A stretch of 6,832 bases of DNA, from contig CANKLK010000112.1 of the NCBI GenBank assembly GCA_947482805.1, forward strand, positions 1 through 6,832, read 5' to 3'. Shown here piece after piece: positions 1 through 6,439 of this stretch. Made by a program: the position numbers and the translations under genes. The stretch's first letter is position 1. Each line of letters opens with the position of its first letter. The notes below the pieces were generated by a model. It did no database searches. It saw only the letters and a list, made by a program, of their open reading frames with translations, and had not been told where the DNA came from. This stretch comes from Flavobacteriaceae bacterium. GTDB lineage: Bacteria; Bacteroidota; Bacteroidia; Flavobacteriales; Flavobacteriaceae.

Positions 1-1779
1 ACTTTCCTTATGGAGCATGAGCATTTCACGTATCCTGAAGCGATTCGTTTCTTAGCCAACAAATACAACATCGAAATTGAAGAAACCGAAACTTCTCAAG
101 AAGATAAAATAGAAGCCAATGAAAAAGAAAGCATGTACTTGGTTTCTGAGTTTGCTAAAAGCTATTTTCATGATACACTTTTAAATACTGAAGAAGGAAA
201 AGCTATTGGATTATCGTATTTCAAAGAAAGAGGTTTTACCAATGAAACGATTGCTAAATTTGGTTTGGGCTATTCACCCGAAACTTGGGATGCTTTTACG
301 AAAGAAGCTTTGTCAAAAGGCTATCAATTAGAATTTCTTGAAAAAGTTGGTTTGACCATTCTCAGAGAAGACGGAAAACATTTCGATAGATTTAAAGGAA
401 GAGTGATGTTTCCGATTCAGAGTTTGTCTGGAAGAAACCTAGGATTTGGTGGTAGAATTTTAACCAATGATAAAAAAGCAGCCAAATACCTAAATTCACC
501 CGAAAGCGAAATTTACCATAAGAGTAAAGTGCTTTACGGAATTTTTCACGCCAAACAGGCAATTGCCAAACAAAACAATTGCTATTTAGTTGAAGGCTAT
601 ACCGACGTAATTCAGTTGCATCAAGTTGGTGTGGAAAATGTTGTTGCTTCTTCAGGAACAGCTTTAACTCCCGATCAGATTCGATTAATAAATAGACTAA
701 CCAAAAATATTACGGTGCTATTTGATGGTGATGCTGCCGGACTTCGTGCATCTGTTCGTGGTATCGATTTGATTTTGGAAGAAGGAATGAATGTAAAAGT
801 CTGTACGTTCCCAGATGGTGATGATCCCGATAGTTTTGCCAAAAAGAATTCGTATGAGGATTTGGTTTCATATTTAGAAAATAACGCCAAAGATTTTATC
901 CAATTCAAAGCATCTCTTTTGATGGATGAAGCTAATAATGACCCAATTAAGAAAGCCGATTTGATTCGGGATATGGTTGTTAGTATTTCTAAAATTCCGG
1001 ACCGAATAAAAAGAGAAATTTACATTCAGGAATGTTCGCGAATTATGGATATTTCGGAGCAAGTATTGTTGAATACCTTGGCCCAATTGGTTCAAAAAGA
1101 CATTTCAGAAGCCGGGAAAAAGCTTAAACAAGAACAAAAGGCATTTGAAGTTGTTAAAAATGAACCGTTGGTTCAACACGAAAAAGTCAATATTGTTTAT
1201 GAATTGGAGCGCAAGATTATTGAAATGTTGTTGCTTTATGGATCTCAAGTGGCTGATTTTGATGATTTTATTTTAAAAGCCAATGAAGATGGAGAAATGA
1301 TAGAAGAGAAAGAATCTAGCACAGAAAAAGTGCATCGACGAATTTATTTAAGTTTGCAGGAAGATGAAGTCGAATTGGCGAATCCTTTGTTTAAGGAACT
1401 TTATAATGACTTAATTTCATATTATAATCAGAATGAAGAATTTAATATTGAGCACTATTTAATGCAATTGTCTTCGGAACATTCAGCAATCGTTACCGAT
1501 ATTTTGATGCTTGAGGAAAAAGAGTTACTTCATAACTGGGAAGCAAAAAATATATATGTAAAGAGTAAAAATCAAAACGTAAGTCAATATGTTTCTGAAA
1601 CTATAGTTTCATTAAGAGAATATCTAATCAATAAGTTGATAATGGATTTAATGCAGAGTTACAGTAGTGAAGAAGAAGAAAATGATTTGCAAGAATTGAT
1701 GACAACTATAAACGATTATAACAAACTTAAAGTTAACCTTACCAATAAAATAGGAAGAATACGCTCTACTTACTTATAA
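1..1779 (+). CDS. dnaG: DNA primase DnaG, 5'-truncated by window edge
   Basis: DnaG makes the RNA primers for chromosome replication and works with the replicative helicase at the fork. The frame is open from base 1, so the gene begins outside the window; the ATG at 10 is an internal Met. By comparison with E. coli DnaG the missing part is roughly 70 residues carrying the CHC2 zinc finger. Counting from that Met, the catalytic-core N-terminal motifs are FDRFKGRVMFPI (125-136), GFGGR (145-149) and KYLNSPES (159-166). The TOPRIM centre follows: Glu195 in EGYTDVI, DGDAAG at 239-244, and the acidic PDGDDPDSF at 268-276, so the metal-binding acidic residues are all present. The region from about 390 to 589 is helical, charged and poorly conserved, as expected for a Bacteroidetes helicase-binding C-terminus. 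It ends right at the hairpin at 1783. Identity is secure; the start cannot be seen. Confidence 0.97.
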   Translation, partial: TFLMEHEHFTYPEAIRFLANKYNIEIEETETSQEDKIEANEKESMYLVSEFAKSYFHDTLLNTEEGKAIGLSYFKERGFTNETIAKFGLGYSPETWDAFTKEALSKGYQLEFLEKVGLTILREDGKHFDRFKGRVMFPIQSLSGRNLGFGGRILTNDKKAAKYLNSPESEIYHKSKVLYGIFHAKQAIAKQNNCYLVEGYTDVIQLHQVGVENVVASSGTALTPDQIRLINRLTKNITVLFDGDAAGLRASVRGIDLILEEGMNVKVCTFPDGDDPDSFAKKNSYEDLVSYLENNAKDFIQFKASLLMDEANNDPIKKADLIRDMVVSISKIPDRIKREIYIQECSRIMDISEQVLLNTLAQLVQKDISEAGKKLKQEQKAFEVVKNEPLVQHEKVNIVYELERKIIEMLLLYGSQVADFDDFILKANEDGEMIEEKESSTEKVHRRIYLSLQEDEVELANPLFKELYNDLISYYNQNEEFNIEHYLMQLSSEHSAIVTDILMLEEKELLHNWEAKNIYVKSKNQNVSQYVSETIVSLREYLINKLIMDLMQSYSSEEEENDLQELMTTINDYNKLKVNLTNKIGRIRSTYL

Positions 1780-1782
1780 AAA

Positions 1783-1810
1783 AACCCTGCTTTTGCAGGG
1801 TTCTGTTTTT
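1783..1810. terminator. Bidirectional intrinsic terminator between dnaG and the response regulator
   Basis: A perfect 8-bp stem, AACCCTGC (1783-1790) and GCAGGGTT (1795-1802), encloses a TTTT loop. On the + strand it is followed by CTGTTTTT, giving a terminator for dnaG four bases after its stop codon. On the minus strand the stem is followed by a run of seven T (complement of the A run at 1778-1784), so the same hairpin can end the converging regulator gene. The + strand T tract runs into the regulator's stop codon (1809-1811). It is the only GC-rich hairpin with a T tract that I found in the window. Confidence 0.9.
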
Positions 1811-2438
1811 AAACGATTTCTAACGTCTTTGCTTTGTTAACGAGGTCAACCAAGTTCGTTACATTAAGTTTCGTCAATAAACGAAGTTTGTAAGTACTAA
1901 TAGTTTTTTCGTTAAGCGCTAAAATTTTAGCAATCTCATTATTTTTTTTGCCATCACTAAGGAAGCGTAGCACTTCGATTTCTCGATTAGAAAGTTTGCG
2001 ATACAAACGCTCTGATTTGTTTTGTTTAGCGATCAATGCTAAATTTTTCTTGATTTCATCATTTAGAATAATTTGCCCTTGACTTACTTTGACAATAGCA
2101 ATTCCTAAATTTTCAAGCTTTGATGTTTTGTGAACATATCCAGCACAACCAGCTTTAATTGCATTTGGCGCATAGATTTGTTCAGACAAACTACTAAAAA
2201 CGACAACTTTAGTTTTTGGAAAATTTTTAATGATCGACTTGAGTTCATAAATACTTTTTAATCCTTCAAGCTCTAAATCAATGATTAAGACGTCAATTTC
2301 TTTATTTCTTAATGCATCTGGGACCATAAAAAAATTACCTACGTTTGAAACGACATTTATTTCAGGATGATCCTTAAAATAAGCCTTCATTCCAAAGTGT
2401 ACAACTGGAAAGTTATCAGCGACACATAGATTTATCAT
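1809..2438 (-). CDS. NarL/FixJ-family response regulator (REC + LuxR-type HTH), 209 aa
   Basis: A two-domain cytoplasmic transcription regulator. The N-terminal receiver domain (about 1-120) has Asp54 in the IIDLELEG strand as probable phospho-acceptor, Ser82 at the conserved Ser/Thr position, and Lys104 in GYVHKTS at the conserved Lys position. The C-terminal LuxR-type helix-turn-helix spans about 147-205, with the typical LSNREIEVLRFL opening and a recognition-helix region around NEKTISTYKLRLLTKL. The acidic pocket near the N-terminus reads A-D8-N9, where most family members have two acidic residues, so metal binding may be weakened. No histidine kinase is adjacent, so it is an orphan regulator within this window and its signal and targets cannot be inferred. 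It lies 74 bp downstream of nadE on the same strand and converges on dnaG. The start at 2438 fits the domain boundary (MINLCVADNF). Confidence 0.93.
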   Translation of the reverse strand: MINLCVADNFPVVHFGMKAYFKDHPEINVVSNVGNFFMVPDALRNKEIDVLIIDLELEGLKSIYELKSIIKNFPKTKVVVFSSLSEQIYAPNAIKAGCAGYVHKTSKLENLGIAIVKVSQGQIILNDEIKKNLALIAKQNKSERLYRKLSNREIEVLRFLSDGKKNNEIAKILALNEKTISTYKLRLLTKLNVTNLVDLVNKAKTLEIV

Positions 2439-2475
2439 AATTGTGGTATTTGATAAAAGTTAATAAAATTATTAG

Positions 2476-2483
2476 TAAAGGTA
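2476..2483 (-). promoter_or_regulatory. Possible -7 promoter box for the response regulator
   Basis: Read on the minus strand this is TACCTTTA, matching seven of eight positions of the Bacteroidetes consensus TAnnTTTG. It lies 37 bases upstream of the regulator start codon. A short dyad, TAATAA-AA-TTATTA at 2461-2474, falls just downstream, about where transcription would begin. No TTG or TTTG sits at the usual -33 distance. The region is so AT-rich that chance matches are likely, and readthrough from nadE is an alternative. Confidence 0.35.
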
Positions 2484-2512
2484 AAAAACATATTTATATA
2501 TTGTTAAAAAAA

Positions 2513-3325
2513 TCAACAATATTTAATTTCTAGTGGGATTAAACATACAGGAATGGGTTTCATCTTATGTTGGTTTATTGAGTTTAACTTCTTATAAATT
2601 TGAAACACTTCTTTTTCTCTTTCAGTGTAATTTTCGTTTTTTTCCTTTTTATCAGCTTCAAGCATTGCCCATTCTAATTCATCATAACTTGCTCCAATTT
2701 GCTCTTCATCTGTTCTTGAGTCACCAAATAAACCATCTGTCGGAGCGGCATTTTGAATAGACTCAGAAATTTCTAAATATTTCCCCAAAGCATAAACATC
2801 ACTTTTCATTAAATCGGCAATCGGACTCAAATCAACACCACCATCACCATATTTTGTAAAAAAGCCAACACCAAAATCTTCTACTTTATTTCCGGTTCCA
2901 GCCACCAATAAACCATAAATTCCAGCAAAATAATATAATGTAGTCATTCGTAACCTAGCTCTTGTATTGGCTAATGAAAGATCCAATCTAATGTTATCAT
3001 TACTAAACGGAACTTCATTTTTAAATGTATCAAAAACAGTTGTAAGGTCGGCAATTTCGCTTTTTACATTTGGAAAACGTTTTTTCAATTGTTCAATATG
3101 TTCTCTCCCACGACTTACTTGAGTGCCGTCTTGATGAATTGGCATTTCAACACATAAAGTCATTAAGCCCGTTTGAGCACACAAAGTTGAGGTTACTGCC
3201 GAATCCACACCTCCTGAAATTCCGACCACAAAGCCATTCACATTTGCATTTTTAGCATAGTCTTTTAACCATGAAACAATATAGGTATTGGTTTCCTCAA
3301 CCTTAATAGTACTTTTTTTTGCCAT
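2513..3325 (-). CDS. nadE: NH3-dependent NAD+ synthetase
   Basis: Catalyses the last step of NAD+ synthesis, amidating nicotinic acid adenine dinucleotide with ammonia and ATP in the cytoplasm. The 270-aa protein is the short form: there is no N-terminal nitrilase/glutaminase domain, so ammonia rather than glutamine should be the nitrogen donor. The ATP-pyrophosphatase P-loop is SGGVDS at 37-42. Other family motifs are NTRARLRM (120-127), GTGNKVEDFGVGFFTKYGDGG (143-163, in two stretches), DLSPIADLMKSDV (165-177) and PTDGLFGDSRTDEEQIG (195-211). Length and motif order agree with bacterial NadE. The start ATG at 3325 (MAKKSTIKVE) lies about 30 bases from the probable transcription start set by the -7 box at 3364-3371. 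It is divergent from gldB, with no obvious functional link to it. Confidence 0.96.
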   Translation of the reverse strand: MAKKSTIKVEETNTYIVSWLKDYAKNANVNGFVVGISGGVDSAVTSTLCAQTGLMTLCVEMPIHQDGTQVSRGREHIEQLKKRFPNVKSEIADLTTVFDTFKNEVPFSNDNIRLDLSLANTRARLRMTTLYYFAGIYGLLVAGTGNKVEDFGVGFFTKYGDGGVDLSPIADLMKSDVYALGKYLEISESIQNAAPTDGLFGDSRTDEEQIGASYDELEWAMLEADKKEKNENYTEREKEVFQIYKKLNSINQHKMKPIPVCLIPLEIKYC

Positions 3326-3355
3326 TTGTTATGAAAATTTTTAGAAACTGCACTG

Positions 3356-3363
3356 TATATTTG
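3356..3363 (+). promoter_or_regulatory. -7 promoter box for gldB-gldC
   Basis: TATATTTG is an exact match to TAnnTTTG on the + strand. It would start transcription near 3370 and leave a leader of roughly 45 bases before the gldB ATG at 3417. A TTTG lies at 3325-3328, but the 27-base spacer is longer than usual, so the -33 element is uncertain. Together with the nadE box it makes the near-palindrome TATATTTGCAAATGTA (3356-3371). Confidence 0.6.
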
Positions 3364-3371
3364 CAAATGTA
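3364..3371 (-). promoter_or_regulatory. -7 promoter box for nadE
   Basis: Read on the minus strand this is TACATTTG, an exact match to the Bacteroidetes TAnnTTTG motif, placed 38 bases upstream of the nadE start codon. It abuts the oppositely oriented -7 box of gldB (3356-3363). I see no convincing TTG/TTTG at the -33 distance. The exact match and the right spacing to the start codon support it. Confidence 0.65.
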
Positions 3372-3416
3372 GAAAATCAGATGTTTTTAATTGATTTAAC
3401 ACTTGTTAATTTTATA

Positions 3417-4382
3417 ATGAAGAAATATTTAGTTGCGTTAGTCCTTTTAATTGGTATACTGTCTTGTGATAAAAAATCAAAAGTAGAAAAAGCAGTCGAA
3501 CAAATTCCGCTTGAACTTAAAGTCTATCGATTCGAAAAGGCATTTTTTGAAATAAAACCAAATGAGCTGGCTAGTTTAAAAGCAGAATATCCCTTTTTCT
3601 TTCCCGAAGGTGTTTCGGATAGTGTTTGGATAGAAAAAATGCAAAATCCACAATGGCAAGAATTGTATCAGGAAGTAGAAAAAAAGTATTCCAATTTCGG
3701 TAAACAAACTTCAGAGATAGAAGATTTATTTAAACATATAAAGTACTTTTTCCCAAATGCTGTAATGCCCAAAGTTTATACCGTTATTGCAGATATGGAT
3801 TATAATAATAAGGCTATTTATGCCAATGACAAACTTGTGGTTTCATTGGAGTTATATCTAGGCGCCAATCATAAATTCTATGAATTCCCCAAATATATAG
3901 AACAAAATTTTGAAGAGAGACAAATGATGCCCGATATAGTGACGAGTTTTTCCTTAGGAAAAATTCCACCTCCTAGGGAAAAAACATTACTTGCAGAAAT
4001 GATATATTATGGAAAACAATTGTATTTAAAAGATGAATTATTGCCAGAATATAATGATGCCGAAAAAATTGGTTATTTGCCAGAACAAATTACTTGGTGC
4101 CAAGAAAACGAAAGCTACATTTGGCGCTATTTTATTGAAAAAGAATTATTGTATAGTACTGATTCTAAATTGCCTAATCGATTTACCAATATGGCACCGT
4201 TTTCTAAATTTTATTTAGAAATTGATAATGAATCTCCGGGAAGAGTTGGGCAATGGATTGGATGGCAAATTGTTCGTTCATTTATGCAAAATAATAAGGT
4301 TAGTATGCAAGAAATGATAAAAATGGATGCTAAAGAACTATTTGAAAAATCAAAATACAAACCAAAAAAGACAGATGAGTAA
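3417..4382 (+). CDS. gldB: Gliding motility lipoprotein GldB
   Basis: GldB is an envelope lipoprotein needed for gliding in Flavobacterium johnsoniae and linked to the type IX secretion/gliding machinery. Starting at 3417 the product is 321 aa, with a short lipoprotein signal peptide: MKKYLVALVLLIGILSC, lipobox ILSC, lipidated Cys17. An in-frame ATG at 3381 would add 12 residues (MFLIDLTLVNFI) ahead of the KK pair; I prefer 3417 because it gives a canonical signal peptide. Residues after Cys17 (DKKSKVEK) lack the acid-rich surface-export tag described for some Bacteroidetes lipoproteins, which hints at a periplasm-facing protein (inference). The mature part has family features such as a conserved-looking block SPGRVGQWIGWQIV (273-286). 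Residues 193-197 are AEMIY, where a related metalloprotease-like fold would carry HExxH. The last 8 bases overlap gldC. A weak 5-bp hairpin (3396-3409) lies just before the start. Confidence 0.93.
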   Translation: MKKYLVALVLLIGILSCDKKSKVEKAVEQIPLELKVYRFEKAFFEIKPNELASLKAEYPFFFPEGVSDSVWIEKMQNPQWQELYQEVEKKYSNFGKQTSEIEDLFKHIKYFFPNAVMPKVYTVIADMDYNNKAIYANDKLVVSLELYLGANHKFYEFPKYIEQNFEERQMMPDIVTSFSLGKIPPPREKTLLAEMIYYGKQLYLKDELLPEYNDAEKIGYLPEQITWCQENESYIWRYFIEKELLYSTDSKLPNRFTNMAPFSKFYLEIDNESPGRVGQWIGWQIVRSFMQNNKVSMQEMIKMDAKELFEKSKYKPKKTDE

Positions 4383-4710
4383 AACAATCACATCCGAAAT
4401 AAAATTTCTAGTTGAATTAGATGAAAACCGTGTTCCTGAAAAGCTAACTTGGTCTGCAGAAGATGGTGGTGTTGAACTAGAAGAAGCCAAAGCTATTATG
4501 CTTTCTATTTGGGACAGTAAGGTTCAAGAAACGCTTCGAATAGATTTGTGGACAAAAGATATGCCTGTAGATGAAATGAAATTATTTTTTCATCAAACTT
4601 TGGTTGCTATGTCAGAGACTTTCCAACGTGCCACTCAAGATGAAAAAATGGCGGATACTATGAAAGATTTCTGTGATTATTTTGCTGAAAAAATGGAGTT
4701 AAAAAAATAG
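4375..4710 (+). CDS. gldC: Gliding motility protein GldC
   Basis: A small 111-aa protein with no signal peptide or membrane segment, so probably cytoplasmic. In F. johnsoniae gldC is co-transcribed with gldB, and its loss is reported to reduce colony spreading without abolishing motility; its biochemical role is unknown. The chosen start is the ATG at 4375 (MSKTITSEIKF), which overlaps the end of gldB by 8 bases (ATGAGTAA). This is typical of translational coupling. The upstream in-frame ATG at 4327 would only read gldB sequence in another frame. The protein is acidic, with the sequence ENRVPEKLTWSAEDGG near residues 17-32 and a C-terminal helical stretch to MELKK. The stop codon is 5 bases from the end of the convergent engB, and no clear terminator lies between them. 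Confidence 0.93.
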   Translation: MSKTITSEIKFLVELDENRVPEKLTWSAEDGGVELEEAKAIMLSIWDSKVQETLRIDLWTKDMPVDEMKLFFHQTLVAMSETFQRATQDEKMADTMKDFCDYFAEKMELKK

Positions 4711-4715
4711 AAGAT

Positions 4716-5336
4716 TTAAAACTGATTCAAGTCTTTAAAAACTTCAGTGTTTACTTCGTCTATATAATTCAAAACAGTTTCTCTTCCAGTAGTTTCAGTA
4801 GCTGAAGTTACAAAATGCTGTGGCATTTCTTCCCAGTTATTTGCTAAAAGGGCTTTTCGGTAAGCAGCTATGTTTGAGTCAATTTTACCTTTACTTATCT
4901 TATCAGCTTTTGTAAAAATAATACAGAAGGGCACTTCAATTTCACCCAAATAAGTGATGAATTCCAAGTCGATTTTTTGTGCTTCTAAACGAATGTCAAT
5001 TAGCACAAAAGCACAAACCAACTGTTCTCTTTTTTCAAAATAATCAGTAATAAATTCTTGAAAAACTTGTTTTGTTTTTTTGGAAACACGAGCATAACCA
5101 TAACCAGGCAAATCGACTAAAAACCAATTTGAATTAATTTTGAAATGATTAATCAGCTGAGTTTTTCCAGGTTTTCCTGATGTTTTTGCCAAATTTTTGT
5201 GATTAGTCAACATGTTGATTAAGGAAGATTTTCCAACATTGGAACGACCAATAAAAGCATATTCTGGCAAACGTTCTAACGGACATTTACTTACATCTGA
5301 ATTGCTAATAATAAATTCGGCAGTGTTAATTTTCAT
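4716..5336 (-). CDS. engB: Ribosome biogenesis GTP-binding protein YsxC/EngB (YihA family)
   Basis: A cytoplasmic GTPase of the TrmE-Era-EngA-YihA-Septin group, required in many bacteria for assembly of the large ribosomal subunit. All G motifs are visible in 206 aa: G1 GRSNVGKSS (30-38), G2 region GKPGKT (54-59), G3 DLPGYG (75-80), G4 TKAD (142-145) and G5 TSA (177-179). Length matches the single-domain family. The start at 5336 (MKINTAEFIIS) fits the expected short lead into strand 1. It follows the alpha/beta hydrolase on the same strand after 48 bp, so co-transcription is likely, although the gap contains an unusual repeat-like sequence. The 3' end nearly touches gldC. Confidence 0.96.
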   Translation of the reverse strand: MKINTAEFIISNSDVSKCPLERLPEYAFIGRSNVGKSSLINMLTNHKNLAKTSGKPGKTQLINHFKINSNWFLVDLPGYGYARVSKKTKQVFQEFITDYFEKREQLVCAFVLIDIRLEAQKIDLEFITYLGEIEVPFCIIFTKADKISKGKIDSNIAAYRKALLANNWEEMPQHFVTSATETTGRETVLNYIDEVNTEVFKDLNQF

Positions 5337-5340
5337 TTAT

Positions 5341-5370
5341 TGTCATTGCGAGGCGCAAAGGATTCCCGCT
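5341..5370. repeat. Remnant of a dispersed GTCATTGCGAGG-type short repeat
   Basis: The sequence GTCATTGCGAGGCGCAAAGG followed by ATTCCCGCTAT stands out as much more GC-rich than its surroundings. It resembles the short GTCATTGCGAGG(n)ACGAAGCAATC repeats scattered between genes in many bacterial genomes, including Bacteroidetes (from memory, not searched). It contains a tight inverted repeat, TTGCG-AGG-CGCAA, at 5346-5358. It fills most of the gap between the hydrolase and engB. If it is such a repeat, only part is present. Confidence 0.5.
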
Positions 5371-5384
5371 ATAAGTTGTTTTAA

Positions 5385-6149
5385 TTATAAATGAACTTCT
5401 TTTAGCCATTCGTGAAGCAAACGGTTGAATTCATCAGCATGTTCCATCATGGCAGCATGCCCACATTTGTCAATCCAATATAATGAGGAATTAGGCATCA
5501 ATTTATGAAACTCTTCCGCTACTTCTGGTGGTGTAACCTGATCGTTTTTGCCCCAAATGATACAGGTTTTAATATGCATTTTTGGCAAATCTTTACCCAT
5601 ATTATGACGAATTGCACTTTTGGCAATGGTTAACGTTTTAATCACTTTTATTCTGTCATTCACTACCGAAAAGACTTCGTCAACTATTTCTTTTGAAGCT
5701 ACTTTTGGGTCATAAAAAACAGCTTCTGCTTTTTTCTTGATGTATTCGTAATCACCACGTTTCGGATAACTATCACCCATAGCGCTTTCGTAAAGTCCTG
5801 AACTTCCTGTAATTATAAGACCGGCAACTTTTTCCGGATATACTTTAGCATGATACAAGGCGATGTGACCTCCAAGGGAATTTCCTAAGAGAATTACTCG
5901 GTCAAAACCTTTAAAATTGATAAAGTCTTTCACATATTTCGCAAAAGCTTTTACATTGGTTTTTAAAATGTTTTGGGTATAAAGCGGCAATTCAGGAATA
6001 ATAATTTTATAGCCTTTAGATGAGAAATAGTTGGCAACTCCACTAAAGTTACTTAGCCCACCCATCAATCCGTGCAAAACGACTATCGGCATGCCTTCTC
6101 CAGCTTCAAAATAGGAATACCTGCCTTCTTTTCTAAAATTTCCTTCCAT
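5385..6149 (-). CDS. Alpha/beta hydrolase fold protein
   Basis: A 254-aa soluble alpha/beta hydrolase with no signal peptide. The oxyanion-hole motif HGLMGG is at 26-31, the nucleophile elbow GNSLGG at 89-94 with Ser91, the acid Asp203 in WGKNDQVTPP, and the catalytic histidine His231 in KCGHAAMMEH. The triad is therefore complete and an active esterase, lipase or C-C hydrolase-like enzyme is expected. A cap region lies around 120-185. The substrate cannot be read from sequence. It shares a strand with engB, 48 bp downstream, and is divergent from mraZ. The start at 6149 is about 30 bases downstream of an exact -7 box (6178-6185). That short leader and the standard fold boundary (strand IVVLHG at residue 22) support the chosen ATG. 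Confidence 0.92.
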   Translation of the reverse strand: MEGNFRKEGRYSYFEAGEGMPIVVLHGLMGGLSNFSGVANYFSSKGYKIIIPELPLYTQNILKTNVKAFAKYVKDFINFKGFDRVILLGNSLGGHIALYHAKVYPEKVAGLIITGSSGLYESAMGDSYPKRGDYEYIKKKAEAVFYDPKVASKEIVDEVFSVVNDRIKVIKTLTIAKSAIRHNMGKDLPKMHIKTCIIWGKNDQVTPPEVAEEFHKLMPNSSLYWIDKCGHAAMMEHADEFNRLLHEWLKEVHL

Positions 6150-6177
6150 GTGACTTTTTTGAGTTTTGCCTCGGGAA

Positions 6178-6185
6178 CAAATATA
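6178..6185 (-). promoter_or_regulatory. -7 promoter box for hydrolase-engB
   Basis: On the minus strand this reads TATATTTG, an exact TAnnTTTG match 28 bases upstream of the hydrolase start codon. No clear TTG appears about 19 bases further upstream. Probably the main promoter for the hydrolase-engB pair. Confidence 0.6.
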
Positions 6186-6439
6186 TGATTTTATAGATTA
6201 ATACCGATTTATATAGGGATTATTTACTATTAAAATCCACAATTTCATTACCACTAAAATAAAAAACCATAAAGTAGTATTTACCAAAAAAACAAATACA
6301 AAGAATCCTAATAATCAATTTTTTAACGCTCTTTTATTCGTTCGTCAACAACTTTTTATCATTTTTTAAAATTTAAACCGATTGATTTTCATAGGTTTTT
6401 AGCCAAAAAAAGAAGGAAGTGGGAAAACTTATTAACAAA

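Noticed and set aside
675..1095. Two overlapping minus-strand ORFs inside dnaG (77 and 73 codons)
   Set aside because: They lie opposite the TOPRIM-coding part of dnaG, show no recognisable motifs, and are explained as reverse-frame shadows.
2443..2448. Single GTGGTA upstream of the response regulator as an MraZ site
   Set aside because: Only one copy. MraZ operators need several phased repeats, and a lone hexamer is expected by chance.
2498..2522. Inverted repeat ATATTGTT / AACAATAT at the nadE stop codon as a terminator
   Set aside because: The 8-bp stem is almost entirely A/T, has a 9-base loop and lacks an immediately adjoining T tract on the minus strand; too weak to call.
2533..3255. 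Two + strand ORFs (75 and 61 codons) antisense to nadE
   Set aside because: Low-complexity translations with no family features, fully inside the well-supported nadE gene.
4715..4740. Bulged hairpin TTTAAAACT / AGTCTTTAAA between gldC and engB as a terminator
   Set aside because: AT-only pairing with a bulged C and no T run after it on either strand.
5212..5394. 60-codon + strand ORF across the engB start and the repeat-like gap
   Set aside because: Antisense to the conserved GTPase N-terminus. Its tail is just the translated repeat-like sequence.
6235..6286. Minus-strand TGG-containing motifs (GTGGAT, GTGGTA, TGGTTT, TGGTAA) as a second MraZ array
   Set aside because: Spacings of 14, 16 and 17 bp are not helically phased and the units differ; likely chance in AT-rich DNA.
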